64,000 nt of DNA from Scandinavium sp036409475 (GCF_036409475.1 NZ_JAYRCK010000006.1:62001-126000), one strand, 5' to 3'. Positions 45,387-54,530 are shown, counted from the stretch's first letter. The notes: a model not told the origin generated them from the letters alone. Numbers and translations are program-made.

Positions 45387-47621
45387 CGCTGGTTTATCTT
45401 TCTGTTCGGCAGCCAGATTCTCTAACGGTTCTGGTTTGCCGATACAGAAGCCCTGCAGGTAATCAATTCCCAGCCCTAACGCCGCATCACGAATTTCTTC
45501 CGTTTCGACATACTCCGCGACCACCTGCATATTCTTCATTCTTGCCAGATGGCAAATCGAAGAGACAATCTGGTAATCGAGGCTGCTTGAGAGCAGATTC
45601 ATGATAAAGCTGCCGTCAATTTTGAGGATATCCGCGCTCACTTTTTTCAGGCGCGCATAGCTGGCATAACCCGTACCAAAATCGTCGATGGCGATTCTGC
45701 AGCCCAGCGCCCGTAGCTGTTCCATGTTCTGACTGGCTTGTTCAGGATGGCTCAGCGACTGACTCTCTGTTATCTCAAAGATAACCTGCCAGCCCTGAAT
45801 ATTGTGCCGTTTGAGGTGTTCCTCCACGGTTTTAGGGAACCGGGAGCCACAGGCCGATGACGGCGAGATGTTGATCGACAATCTTAAGCCCGGCAGCACG
45901 TCACGGTGCTGGTCCATAAAGCGCAACGTATTGTCGAGAACCCATAAATCAATTCGTGATGAGAGGCCGAACTCATGCGCTACCGGCAGGAAGTCATCCG
46001 GCGCGATGAGCTGACCATCTTCGCCTTCCAGGCGTAGCAGAACCTCATGATAGTTGTCACCGCGAGTCCCAACGATGGGCTGAGCCATCAGCTGAAATTT
46101 CCCATGTTCAAGCGCCAGCTGCAGATGATTCATCATCTTGATTTTGTCTTTCAGGCGCTGTTGCAGGTGCATGGCATTGCGGTGTTGCAAGCTTTCCGGT
46201 GAACCGGAAACTAGCGATAAATGGGCAATCGTGCTGAGCTCGCCAAGCAGCATCGGCAGCTGCATCACCGGGCTGCGAACATGGCAGTAGCTCACCCCAA
46301 CGTTAGGTTGCAGCGGCATACCGTCCCAGACAAAGCGAAATTTTTTGATGCGCGCATCAATAGCCTGAATACGTGATTCATGCGCCTCTGTATTAAGACG
46401 AATCACCAAATCATGTCCGGAGAGTTGGTACACACTTTCGCCCGGAAGGAGTTCAGGCTCCAGCCATTTGCCGATATTTTGCTTGTACTGAATACGCAGC
46501 ATCATGCCGTAGTGACGACCCAATACTTCAAGTTCAGGAACACGTAAGAAGCACAGCACCGACCATGGCGTAGCGGACAACTTGCGGCTTAACGCCCACA
46601 GGTTTGGCATCTGAACCACAGGGTCGATAAAGGCCATGCGTCTTACACGAGCGTGAATATTGCGTTGCTGCGTTGCCAGCATTGCCATGTAAACCACGAT
46701 AAACGAAAACACCAGATAGCTGGACGAGGTGATCGCCAGCTGATTGCTGTAGTTCGGGTAAATCGGTATGTAACGATAATAGAAGTGAATGCTCACAATC
46801 AGGACTATTGTCCAGACCAGGGACATTAACCGGTAGCCAAAACGCATCGAGCCCCAAAGCATGACCGGCAGCAACAGCGACAACGTGTAGTTAGTGGTAA
46901 AAATCGACGCGGCATTGGCGGTGGGGATGAGCAACAGGCCCATAATGACCAGCAGCAGCATCGACCACACCCCCATTTCTGCCACCGTGACTTTGCGGTC
47001 GATTTGCAGACGAAGCTGCGAGACAAAAGCGCGCAGATGCAGTGGGTTACGAATGATACGGATAATCAAATAGCACATCGGCACGCCTGTCAGGCAGCCG
47101 ACCAGCATTGACTGGTAGTTGATCAAACTGTGCAGTGTTAAAGGCCCGGCACTCGCCGTGGAGATCCGTGCCGGCAATATCTCAAAGAAAACGGAGAAGA
47201 GCAGCAGTAGCTGGAAAATGCTCGCTGGGAAGAATACTTGCCAAAACAGACGCTGCGACATCAGACGATCGGTGCCGTAGGAAATGTGGTTGCGCCGCGG
47301 AGCGAACACGCGATAGCCGCCCCAGCTCAACACAATAGGGATCAGGAAATAAAAGATGATGCCGACTTTTTCAGGCGCGCTCATGCCCTGACCGATGATC
47401 AGCCAGATCCCTAATACAATCCCGGGAAGCGCTTCCCAGCCAAAAAACAGCATGAAGCTGAGCAGCAAGGCTAACGGCAGGTAATAAAGCGCGACAGTAC
47501 CGCCGTCAATGCGAGTGAAGGTGTTCACGCAGCGGGCAAGAGGCAACAGAAGCGTGGGCAGAAACAGGGGGAGTCCCCACCACTTATCCCGATTCTTTTT
47601 ATAAAGTTCAGTTAACTGCAT
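45366..47621 (-). CDS. pdeF: Cyclic-di-GMP phosphodiesterase PdeF
   Basis: 751 residues (E. coli YfgF/PdeF 747). An N-terminal MASE1-type membrane sensor (about residues 15-310, eight or more helices) is followed by a degenerate GGDEF domain lacking GGDEF itself, and an EAL domain. EAL motifs are EVLLRLEGEDG (the EAL box as EVL), SINISPSSAC, IDDFGTGYASYARLKK and LKIDGSFIMNL. It degrades c-di-GMP to pGpG. E. coli PdeF is an anaerobic enzyme controlled by FNR, and an FNR-type site is upstream here. Confidence 0.95.
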   Translation of the reverse strand: MQLTELYKKNRDKWWGLPLFLPTLLLPLARCVNTFTRIDGGTVALYYLPLALLLSFMLFFGWEALPGIVLGIWLIIGQGMSAPEKVGIIFYFLIPIVLSWGGYRVFAPRRNHISYGTDRLMSQRLFWQVFFPASIFQLLLLFSVFFEILPARISTASAGPLTLHSLINYQSMLVGCLTGVPMCYLIIRIIRNPLHLRAFVSQLRLQIDRKVTVAEMGVWSMLLLVIMGLLLIPTANAASIFTTNYTLSLLLPVMLWGSMRFGYRLMSLVWTIVLIVSIHFYYRYIPIYPNYSNQLAITSSSYLVFSFIVVYMAMLATQQRNIHARVRRMAFIDPVVQMPNLWALSRKLSATPWSVLCFLRVPELEVLGRHYGMMLRIQYKQNIGKWLEPELLPGESVYQLSGHDLVIRLNTEAHESRIQAIDARIKKFRFVWDGMPLQPNVGVSYCHVRSPVMQLPMLLGELSTIAHLSLVSGSPESLQHRNAMHLQQRLKDKIKMMNHLQLALEHGKFQLMAQPIVGTRGDNYHEVLLRLEGEDGQLIAPDDFLPVAHEFGLSSRIDLWVLDNTLRFMDQHRDVLPGLRLSINISPSSACGSRFPKTVEEHLKRHNIQGWQVIFEITESQSLSHPEQASQNMEQLRALGCRIAIDDFGTGYASYARLKKVSADILKIDGSFIMNLLSSSLDYQIVSSICHLARMKNMQVVAEYVETEEIRDAALGLGIDYLQGFCIGKPEPLENLAAEQKDKPASGRDIW

Positions 47622-47752
47622 ACATGCTCAACAGAAACCCCAACTCCTGATGGGCAGATTCAGACAGGCATCCCACCTGACATAAGTTCACCGCGATGAT
47701 TTCACTGCGCGGAGCTGGACAAAGGATTGTAATTATCACGGGGGCTTAATAT

Positions 47753-47766
47753 TTGACTTAAATCAA
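47753..47766. promoter_or_regulatory. FNR-type site upstream of pdeF/yfgG
   Basis: TTGACTTAAATCAA matches TTGAT-N4-ATCAA with one mismatch. E. coli yfgF (pdeF) is FNR-regulated, which supports the call. Confidence 0.65.
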
Positions 47767-47780
47767 TAAAACCGGTTTCA
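47767..47780. promoter_or_regulatory. AscG-like palindrome next to the FNR site
   Basis: TAAAACCGGTTTCA differs by one base from TGAAACCGGTTTCA. It could be a LacI/GalR-family operator; chance cannot be excluded. Confidence 0.35.
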
Positions 47781-47937
47781 GTTTTGATTAAGGCGCTGAA
47801 TTTTCACCTTTCCCGGAGAGAAAGCAATTCACAGGTAATTTGAACATATTTTATTCAATTGTTAATTGACCCTGTCCGCTCGCTGTGCCTTAATGGGCTC
47901 ATCGCCCGATATCGGGTATGCTAAAAGGACCCCTTCA

Positions 47938-48138
47938 GTGAGCCAGGCTACGCCAATGCGCAAACGACACCAGTTCAACACTCGTATGACGCGGATTATC
48001 ATTCTTATCAGCTTCCTCTTTTTCGCAGGCCGCTTTATCTACTCGTCTATCGGCGCCTGGTACCATCACCAGGACAAACAAGCCGCACAACAATCCAGCC
48101 AGGTGACTGAAACACCCGTTCGCGACGAGCAAGACTGA
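47938..48138 (+). CDS. yfgG: Small membrane protein YfgG
   Basis: 66 residues from a GTG at 47938 (read as MSQATPMRKRHQFNTRMTRI), matching the 63-residue E. coli YfgG; the longer frame upstream is not conserved. A basic N-terminus precedes one membrane helix (about residues 19-38, IIILISFLFFAGRFIYSSIG) and a hydrophilic tail. E. coli YfgG has been linked to nickel/cobalt tolerance, which cannot be judged here. Diverges from pdeF as in E. coli. Confidence 0.85.
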   Translation: MSQATPMRKRHQFNTRMTRIIILISFLFFAGRFIYSSIGAWYHHQDKQAAQQSSQVTETPVRDEQD

Positions 48139-48301
48139 CGGCAACAGTGCTCAGATAGCCTCCTGACGGCCCTGCTGCCGTAGCAAGATCATTCCGAAAA
48201 TACTTTCCTGTCTTCCTGTATTGGCCGCTGCATTTGCATCCTTTGGAAAAACCAAGCACGATAAAGATGCCTACTTAACGACCAGCCATACAGGGAGATG
48301 T

Positions 48302-49600
48302 ATGAAAAAAGTCCTCAATACTTTTCTGCCTCTGTACACCACTACCCTGTTGATGCTGCTCGGCTCGGGCCTGCTGACGACCTATATCTCTCTACGCCTT
48401 GCGCATGAAGAAGTCAGCGGCACCTTAATCGGGGCTATCACCGCAGCGAACTATCTGGGGTTAGTTATCGGCGGAAAAGTCGGCCACAACCTCATTGCCC
48501 GCGTCGGGCATATTCGCGCTTATGTGGCCTGTGCGGGGATCATTACCGCCTCGGTGGTCGGGCATGGGCTCAGCGACTTTATCCCCTTATGGATTTTTCT
48601 GCGCTTAATCATCGGCCTGTGCATGATGTGTCAATACATGGTGCTGGAAAGCTGGCTTAACGACCAGGCCGAGTCATCACAGCGCGGTGCCATTTTCGGC
48701 CTTTATATGGTCGCGACTTATTTAGGTCTGTGCGGAGGCCAGGTCATCCTGATCATGGCCGCCGGAATGGGCCCAGCCATGCTGCTGATTGTGGCACTGT
48801 GCTTCGCGTTGTGCCTCGTCCCCATTGCACTCACCACCCGAACCACCGCGCACCCGATGTCCCCTGCCCCGATGGAACTCAGCTACTTCTTCAAAGCCAT
48901 TCCTAAGCTGCTGGCCGCCACGCTGGTGATGGGAATGGCTGCAGGCTCTTTCTATGGCCTTGCTCCGGTATATGCCATTTCGCAGGGCTTGAGCACACAG
49001 CAAATCGGGTTGTTCATGGGAGTCACGATTTTCGCCGGGATGGTGTCTCAATTCCCGTTGAGCTGGTTATCCGACAGATATGACCGCCAACACCTGCTGT
49101 TTTATACCGCCCTGCTGTTTGCCGCCGCTTCACTGCCGCTTTCGCTGTTTCCGCATCTGGGCTATTACTGGGTGCTGGGCATGGCCTTTCTCTCCAGCAT
49201 GGCGATGTTCTCCCTTTATCCGTTGGGCGTGGCGATTGCCAACGATCGCGTCGCCCCAGAACGTCGAGTGTCACTGACAGCCTGTCTGCTGATGGCCTTC
49301 GGTGTGGGCGCCTGTATCGGGCCACTGATCACCGGCGCAATCATGCAGCCCTTTGGCGGGAATGTACTGTATCTGTGCTTTACCCTTTGCGGCGTGATTA
49401 TCGGCAGCATCAGTTGGATCAGAAAACGCCAGCCAGAAATCATCGTCGACGCCCCACTGCCTCACGTGGTGATGCCAGACAGTCTGACTTCTTCGCCGCT
49501 GGCGGTGGCGCTTAATCCTGGAATAGATGAAGAGGTGATTCAGGAAGTGATGGCGGATACACCTGAAACAGAAGCGGCAGAAGAACCGGTCAGCTCGTAG
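48302..49600 (+). CDS. MFS transporter, YcaD-like
   Basis: 432 residues from the ATG at 48302, after GGGAGATGT; the frame opens earlier at 48221 without a good start. About 12 membrane helices. It resembles the YcaD subgroup (LVIGGKVGHNLIARVGHIR, CMMCQYMVLESWLND, FPLSWLSDRYDRQ, MFSLYPLGVAIANDR). An acidic 50-residue C-terminal tail follows the last helix. The substrate is unknown. K-12 has yfgH and yfgI here instead. Confidence 0.85.
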   Translation: MKKVLNTFLPLYTTTLLMLLGSGLLTTYISLRLAHEEVSGTLIGAITAANYLGLVIGGKVGHNLIARVGHIRAYVACAGIITASVVGHGLSDFIPLWIFLRLIIGLCMMCQYMVLESWLNDQAESSQRGAIFGLYMVATYLGLCGGQVILIMAAGMGPAMLLIVALCFALCLVPIALTTRTTAHPMSPAPMELSYFFKAIPKLLAATLVMGMAAGSFYGLAPVYAISQGLSTQQIGLFMGVTIFAGMVSQFPLSWLSDRYDRQHLLFYTALLFAAASLPLSLFPHLGYYWVLGMAFLSSMAMFSLYPLGVAIANDRVAPERRVSLTACLLMAFGVGACIGPLITGAIMQPFGGNVLYLCFTLCGVIIGSISWIRKRQPEIIVDAPLPHVVMPDSLTSSPLAVALNPGIDEEVIQEVMADTPETEAAEEPVSS

Positions 49601-49612
49601 TCACCACTCAGA

Positions 49613-49645
49613 CAAAAAAAACCTCTGACACGCAGAGGTTTTGAT
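49613..49645 (+). terminator. Terminator after the MFS gene
   Basis: AAACCTCTGACACGCAGAGGTTT then TGATTTTG, with A-run before it, so it may act in both directions. Confidence 0.8.
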
Positions 49646-49648
49646 TTT

Positions 49649-49680
49649 GTAGGCCAGGTAAACGTTAGCGCCACCCGGCA
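49649..49680. repeat. Single REP unit
   Basis: TGTAGGCCAGGTAAACGTTAGCGCCACCCGGCA pattern (REP core GCGCCACCCGGC), just before the att core. Confidence 0.65.
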
Positions 49681-49695
49681 TGTCTCATGCGGACA

Positions 49696-49707
49696 TTATT
49701 CCCACTC
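49696..49707 (-). other. Distal att core of the guaA island
   Basis: The reverse strand reads GAGTGGGAATAA, the guaA 3'-end attachment core (Glu-Trp-Glu-stop). It pairs with GAGTGGGAATGA at the true guaA end, 54609-54620. An ATCG/TGTAATCG context precedes it, so identity is limited to about 11 of 12 bases. Confidence 0.6.
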
Positions 49708-49722
49708 GATTACAAATGGACT

Positions 49723-49761
49723 AAAACTTTATTAATATAAACAATATATTAATAAAGTTTT
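49723..49761. repeat. Perfect 16-bp inverted repeat near the att core
   Basis: AAAACTTTATTAATAT (49723-49738) and its exact complement ATATTAATAAAGTTTT (49746-49761), 7-base loop. AT-only and palindromic; could be a terminator for the triad or a recombination/excision site. A gap of about 150 bases to the kinase stop holds nothing else. Confidence 0.8.
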
Positions 49762-49912
49762 CATGTCTAAGACCATGAAAAGTACCATTACAGCCCAACC
49801 CCGTGCAAAATGCACTTTTAGCAACGCGATTTGGCACTGGTGGGCGACAGCGGCAAATCATTTATTAGCTTCCACTTACGCAATCAAGTCGGCATAAGAT
49901 CCTGCTTTTAAA

Positions 49913-52072
49913 TTAAATTTTCCTCGTACCTTTACATCCTGGGTATCTAGAGCAGCCCCAGAACTGCCCGTAGCGCCCGGAACGCCGACGCATGGGAGAA
50001 CCACAACTCGGACAGGTGGGAGTACCAGATGTGGGAGTTACGCGCGATGGGATAGATATAGTTGCGCGAGGTGCACTGGACGGCTGAGGTGCAGGTATCG
50101 GCGGCGTTACCATCACAGCAACGGTCGAAATCGGAACCGAAATGCCCAATTCTCGCAAATCTTGTTCGGCTTGTGCCCGAGCAGCTAGAGCATCCGCAAG
50201 TGCCCTGTCGTCTCTTGCCTTGGCAGGTAGCGAATCGAGGAGAGCTTTGGTGTTTCTCAGGGTACACAGCCCGTTGCGTATTGTGGATTCCAGTCTGGCC
50301 TTTTCCGCTGCAAAACGCCCGCGCAGTGCCCTTTCGTCGGCAACGTCCTGAGCGTTCGGTGTCCGGTCATATTTGAACTGGGATTCGTGCCCACGCCGCC
50401 ATGCTACCAGCTTGCCTGTCATCACGTCACCGAATCCAGGAACGCGCAGGACAGCGTTTTGACTCACATCGGCGGCGGTTTCGATACCGAAGGATATGAG
50501 CGTTGCAGTTTTAACCGGGCCAATGCCAGAAATGTTCGCACGGCGTATCGAGAAGCGATCAAGATAGGCATTTCGCTGACGCGACTCCCGGTTGGACTTC
50601 ATCACCATCAACTCACGCGCGAGAGCGTTATCAAGGCCCTTGTAGGCAACGATAGCAACATCGAGATCGCCGCGCACCTTCACAACTTCGGTCATGCTGT
50701 TGCGCTGAAGAAAGGCATTCAACTCGCACTGTAAGCGTTCATCAGCATCTTTAAAGGCTTTCTGGAAGGGACTGGACTCAACTTCGCGGTCAGAGAAGGT
50801 GACCCACCCCCAGATTATCAACCCAATCCACACAAACCACACCGGGGTAGCGAAGATGAAACCAGCGATGGCGCCGATCATCATGAGCAATCCAAGCAAA
50901 GCGCGCTTACGCTTTCCGCTCCTAGCTACGCTGAGCGTATCACTGGCACCACATAGCATAGCCGGAGTGGGCAGCAAGTCCGCGACTGTTGGGAAGCGGA
51001 ACGCGAGAATCTCGAGGATTGCCTTTTCTGTGCCGCGCTCATCTGTCCGGATGTTCGGGTCAATGGTGGTCAGATCAGGGAACATGTCAAAACCGCTGTT
51101 ACACATCAGCTTACACCAGACACAGCCTCCAGCATTGCTGGGGTAATAGTGCGTATTGACCTTGCTACAATGGTTCAGTGAGCCTTCAAGAGAGCTCAGA
51201 GCGTGAATCCAGTCCAGTGAGGTTGGACGCGCCCCCGGTGAAAGCCCAAATGCCTTCTCGAATTCGCGGGAGACCACTGTCGGGAACATGTCGAGTGTCA
51301 GTGAGGCGGGCGGTGGAGTGGTTTGGGTAGCGGCTTGGCGTATGAGAGAAAAGGCAAACCGGTTCTGAGCAATGGCATCGTTCATCGAAATGTCTGGCCC
51401 GTTGTACCGCCCCGCGTATGGGTGACGCCCCATAAAAAGCAGGTGAAAAATTGCAACAGCCAACCCGAAGTTATCGTGTTCTATGGTTCGCTGAACGGAT
51501 GCGAGGTTCTTTCCGTGCAACTCAGGCGGGGTGAAATCGGGGACACCGACAACACACGGATAGGATTTTCCGTTCAGGCTAAACTGAAAGCTATCTGCAT
51601 CAATCAAGGCAACAGTCGCGTCCTGCGCCACAAGCACGCCGGAGTGGTTTAGATCTCCGATGATACATCCTGTCTGGTGCACTTTCCCAATGGCCCGTGC
51701 GACATTGAGCGCGGCATGAACAACGAATCGATAGTCCGCCTTCGGAAAATAGCGCTGGCGGGACTTCGGGCTGTATAGCTCATGTATTGGACGATAGCCC
51801 GAGACAAGCCGCATGACAAAGCCAAGGAAATTGCCTTGATGGTCGGTCACCACGTCGCCGGGATAGGCAACGAGGTCAGTCTTGACAGCAAGGCCTTCAC
51901 CCACCATCGCCCGTACCTTTTCTTCACGTTTGGCACGCAGACTGGTATTGTAAATTTTAACGGCCAGCCCGGAACGCCCCCTGATCGCGTAGACTTCGCC
52001 TTCCCCCCCCTTTCCGAGCAACTCAGCAACTGAAACCCGATCCTTTCCGACAATAATTTCTTGCATCGTCAT
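49913..52072 (-). CDS. Ser/Thr kinase of TerY-P triad with HhH and zinc ribbon (YegI-like)
   Basis: 719 residues. N-terminal protein-kinase domain (about residues 1-290): glycine loop LLGKGGEGEVYAI, catalytic Lys in LAVKIYN, HRD-like IIGDLNHSGVLV, and DFG-like LIDADSF. A cysteine-bearing linker (CVWCKLMCNSGF) follows, then two membrane helices (about 392-425, MMIGAIAGFIFATPVWFVWI). A helix-hairpin-helix unit (GIGPVKTATLISFGIE) and a topoisomerase-type zinc ribbon (CPSCGSPMRRRSGRYGQFWG, then CSRYPGC) end the protein. E. coli YegI has a similar kinase-HhH plan. It overlaps the PP2C stop by four bases (ATGA). Confidence 0.88.
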   Translation of the reverse strand: MTMQEIIVGKDRVSVAELLGKGGEGEVYAIRGRSGLAVKIYNTSLRAKREEKVRAMVGEGLAVKTDLVAYPGDVVTDHQGNFLGFVMRLVSGYRPIHELYSPKSRQRYFPKADYRFVVHAALNVARAIGKVHQTGCIIGDLNHSGVLVAQDATVALIDADSFQFSLNGKSYPCVVGVPDFTPPELHGKNLASVQRTIEHDNFGLAVAIFHLLFMGRHPYAGRYNGPDISMNDAIAQNRFAFSLIRQAATQTTPPPASLTLDMFPTVVSREFEKAFGLSPGARPTSLDWIHALSSLEGSLNHCSKVNTHYYPSNAGGCVWCKLMCNSGFDMFPDLTTIDPNIRTDERGTEKAILEILAFRFPTVADLLPTPAMLCGASDTLSVARSGKRKRALLGLLMMIGAIAGFIFATPVWFVWIGLIIWGWVTFSDREVESSPFQKAFKDADERLQCELNAFLQRNSMTEVVKVRGDLDVAIVAYKGLDNALARELMVMKSNRESRQRNAYLDRFSIRRANISGIGPVKTATLISFGIETAADVSQNAVLRVPGFGDVMTGKLVAWRRGHESQFKYDRTPNAQDVADERALRGRFAAEKARLESTIRNGLCTLRNTKALLDSLPAKARDDRALADALAARAQAEQDLRELGISVPISTVAVMVTPPIPAPQPSSAPRATISIPSRVTPTSGTPTCPSCGSPMRRRSGRYGQFWGCSRYPGCKGTRKI

Positions 52073-52827
52073 CGCCCGGAAATGAGAATCAGCGTTTTAT
52101 CATCGTCGGAGCGAGCACAAACCGATGGACCGGCAAGGTAGGTAGCCAGCTTCGCCGAAAGGTCGATCAGGCGTCCTTCACCCGATGCCACATCGACCGG
52201 ATGCATCATTGGATCGAAAAACCGTGTATACGCGGCCCGTTCCAGATGTGACAATGCCAGATCGCCAACGCCGTCAGAGAACAGAGTGAAAGCATCATGT
52301 TCACTCGGATGACGGGTGATGTTTAGACGCGGCCCAGGGTCATCGGTGACAAAATATGTACTGGATGCGTATTCACCGTTCTCGGGCCAACAAAGCACAT
52401 CCCACTCAGCGCCTTTCCTCCCGACAATGGCGCTATCGCCAACATGCAAAGTGACCGTTTCGTCCGGCGAGACCACAATTGCAGCCAATGTTGCGGCAAA
52501 TTGCCGGGAAACAGTGCCACGCCCGGCAGCTATTGCAGAAATCCGCCCCCTCAGTTCATCTATCCAATCCGCCAAAACCTCATTGGTCGGCAACTCGGAA
52601 GTTTCATCAACCCATTCGCGGAATCGAACCGAGAGGAAACGGCAAATTAGCCATGCGCCAAATGCTCCGAATTTGGCACTGCCGGCACCATCTGACACAA
52701 CAGCGAAGATACAGCCATTGCGCAATTCCGCAATAGCATAGGCGTCTTGCAACCTATCGCCATTCTGGATATGGGACGTACCAATTACGGATGCGGATGC
52801 CCATCGCCAAGCCAAAGCGTTACTCAA
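52069..52827 (-). CDS. PP2C-type phosphatase of the triad (YegK-like)
   Basis: 252 residues (E. coli YegK 253). PP2C metal and phosphate motifs are in the right order: NGDRLQDAY, VVSDGAGSAKFGAFGA, LHVGDSAIVG, TLFSDGVGDL and SDDDKTLIL. It should remove phosphate from targets of the adjacent kinase. Starts with TTG at 52827, overlapping the vWA gene stop by eight bases; translation therefore seems coupled. Stop overlaps the kinase start. Confidence 0.88.
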   Translation of the reverse strand: MSNALAWRWASASVIGTSHIQNGDRLQDAYAIAELRNGCIFAVVSDGAGSAKFGAFGAWLICRFLSVRFREWVDETSELPTNEVLADWIDELRGRISAIAAGRGTVSRQFAATLAAIVVSPDETVTLHVGDSAIVGRKGAEWDVLCWPENGEYASSTYFVTDDPGPRLNITRHPSEHDAFTLFSDGVGDLALSHLERAAYTRFFDPMMHPVDVASGEGRLIDLSAKLATYLAGPSVCARSDDDKTLILISGR

Positions 52828-53497
52828 CTACAGCCCAGCCATCTGGGGAGGCAGGATTCTTGAGCGGAACCGCGTCGCCGGGGTTGGACTGCGAGACAGC
52901 ACTAAGGGAGCTGGACAACCATTGGAACAGTTCTTTGAAGGCCAGCCCCTTAAGCTTAAGTGGCTGGCGGGTGGCGATCTGGCCAAGCACATCCATATTT
53001 GCCTGCACCACCCCTACGGCATAGAACATAAACTCCTTGAGTTCCTCGCCTTGATGGACGCGCCGCTTGGCCTCTTCCCAACCGTCAGTAGGGGCGCCAT
53101 CGGTAATCAGGAATACCCACGGGCGGTAGTATTTGACACCATTCTCACGGTAGCGGTCCTTGCGCTGACGAAGCATTTCCAGTCCAGTCACAATAGCCTC
53201 ACCCATCGGCGTTGCATTGTCCGCGACCAGCGTTTCAGGATAGAAATGATCCACGGTGGCAAACTTGGACTTGATCTCCACAGGTCCGAAAGTGATCATC
53301 GCCAGCTCTACACGCTTTGCGGCCATCGGATCATTCATGAGTTCTTGTCTCAACGTCGCCAGCCCCTCGTTCAATTCTGAAATTGGCGCACCGCTCATTG
53401 AATAGGAGGTGTCCAGAAGCAGAACTACCGGGCAACGCTGTTCCGGGTTTTCAGCGAATTCCACATCACTGAATGGTTGTTGATCGAATTCATTCAT
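52820..53497 (-). CDS. vWA-domain protein TerY-like (YegL-like)
   Basis: 225 residues (E. coli YegL 219). Von Willebrand A domain with a full MIDAS: DTSYS in VVLLLDTSYSMSG, Thr in NATPMGEAI and Asp in LITDGAPTDGW. TerY-type vWA proteins scaffold or sense in the TerY-P phosphorylation triad. The ATG at 53497 follows AAGGTGAAG; an upstream in-frame ATG at 53542 has no such signal. First gene of the three-gene operon. Confidence 0.9.
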   Translation of the reverse strand: MNEFDQQPFSDVEFAENPEQRCPVVLLLDTSYSMSGAPISELNEGLATLRQELMNDPMAAKRVELAMITFGPVEIKSKFATVDHFYPETLVADNATPMGEAIVTGLEMLRQRKDRYRENGVKYYRPWVFLITDGAPTDGWEEAKRRVHQGEELKEFMFYAVGVVQANMDVLGQIATRQPLKLKGLAFKELFQWLSSSLSAVSQSNPGDAVPLKNPASPDGWAVVE

Positions 53498-53617
53498 ATT
53501 CTTCACCTTATTCCTAAATAGCTGCACCGAATAGTAGATCACTTAAAGGGAATTCAGCCCGGATTGTGCGATCTGATCAATTGCCAAATCAAAATAAAGC
53601 GCCAACCGGACTGAGCA

Positions 53618-54485
53618 ATGCCGATCATAGCACCCATCCCCCGAAATGAACGACGTCAGATGCAGAAAATTGTCCATAAAACACCCGATAAAAATCATGC
53701 CCGCTGGCTCATGGCACTGCTGATGTTGCACCGGGGAGAACGCGTCTGCAACGTCGCCAGAACGCTCTGCTTCGCCCGCTCATCCATCGGTCGCTGGATT
53801 ATCTGGTTTACACTATCGGGCGTTGAAGGTCTGAAATCTTTGCCTGCCGGACGTTCCCGTCGCTGATTGCCCATCGCCGGCATAGTGTGGCTCAGAGCGG
53901 CTCCGACGCTGTGCATCCGCGATCTGCATAAAGATGGCCGCAATCCATAAAGCACTGGACGAATGCAGCGCAGAGCACCCGGTCTTTTATGAGGATGAAG
54001 TGGATATCCACCTCAATCCCAAAATCGGTGCGGATTGGCAGCTGCGCGGGTATCAGAAACGAGTGGTCACACCGGGGCAGAATGAAAAATATTATCTGGC
54101 CGGGGCATTGCACAGCGGCACAGGGAAGGTCAGTTACGTTGGAGGTAGCATCAAAAGTTCGGTGCTATTTATTAGTCTGCTGAAACACCTTAAAGCCACA
54201 TATCGCTGGGCAAAAACTATCACGCATATAGTGGATAACTACATCATCCACAAGAGCCAGGAAACCCAGCGCAGGCTGAAAGCGAACCCGAAGTTCAGGG
54301 GCATTTATCAACAAGTTTACTCGCCGTGGGTAAATAATGTTGAGCGGCTATGGCAGGCGCTGCACGACACGGTAACCCGGAACCATCAGTGCCGGACAAT
54401 GTGACAACTTCTGAAAAAGGTTCGCCATTTTATGGAAACCGTCAGCCCATTCCCCGGAGCTAAACATGGGCAGGCAAAAGTGTAG
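53618..54485 (+). pseudogene. IS630-family transposase, broken
   Basis: N-terminal HTH part (ERRQMQKIVHKTP, ARTLCFARSSIGRW) runs from 53618 to a stop after GRSRR at 53866. A large internal piece is lost. Coding resumes near 53890 (WLRAAPTLCIRDLHKDG), then shifts frame within CATAAAGATGGCC, and continues as the DDE part (VFYEDEVDIHLNPK, TITHIVDNYIIHKS, YSPWVNNVERLWQAL) to a nonsense codon at 54402 where relatives have Trp, and on to the natural C-terminus (GQAKV) at 54485. At least three lesions, so it is not active. Confidence 0.88.
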
Positions 54486-54530
54486 CGGTATTAGGCGCAG
54501 CTCTTTAGCTGCCAGGGAATACCAGACACA

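Larger units (their letters stand above)
47622..47937. other. Divergent pdeF-yfgG control region
   Basis: 316 bases without a gene. They hold an FNR-type site (47753-47766), an AscG-like palindrome (47767-47780) immediately beside it, and AAAAGGAC before the yfgG start. No RNA gene is recognised. Confidence 0.6.

Noticed and set aside
53934..54404. IS630 C-terminal part as an independent gene
   Set aside because: It is a fragment of one broken transposase gene; the DDE domain alone without the HTH is not functional.
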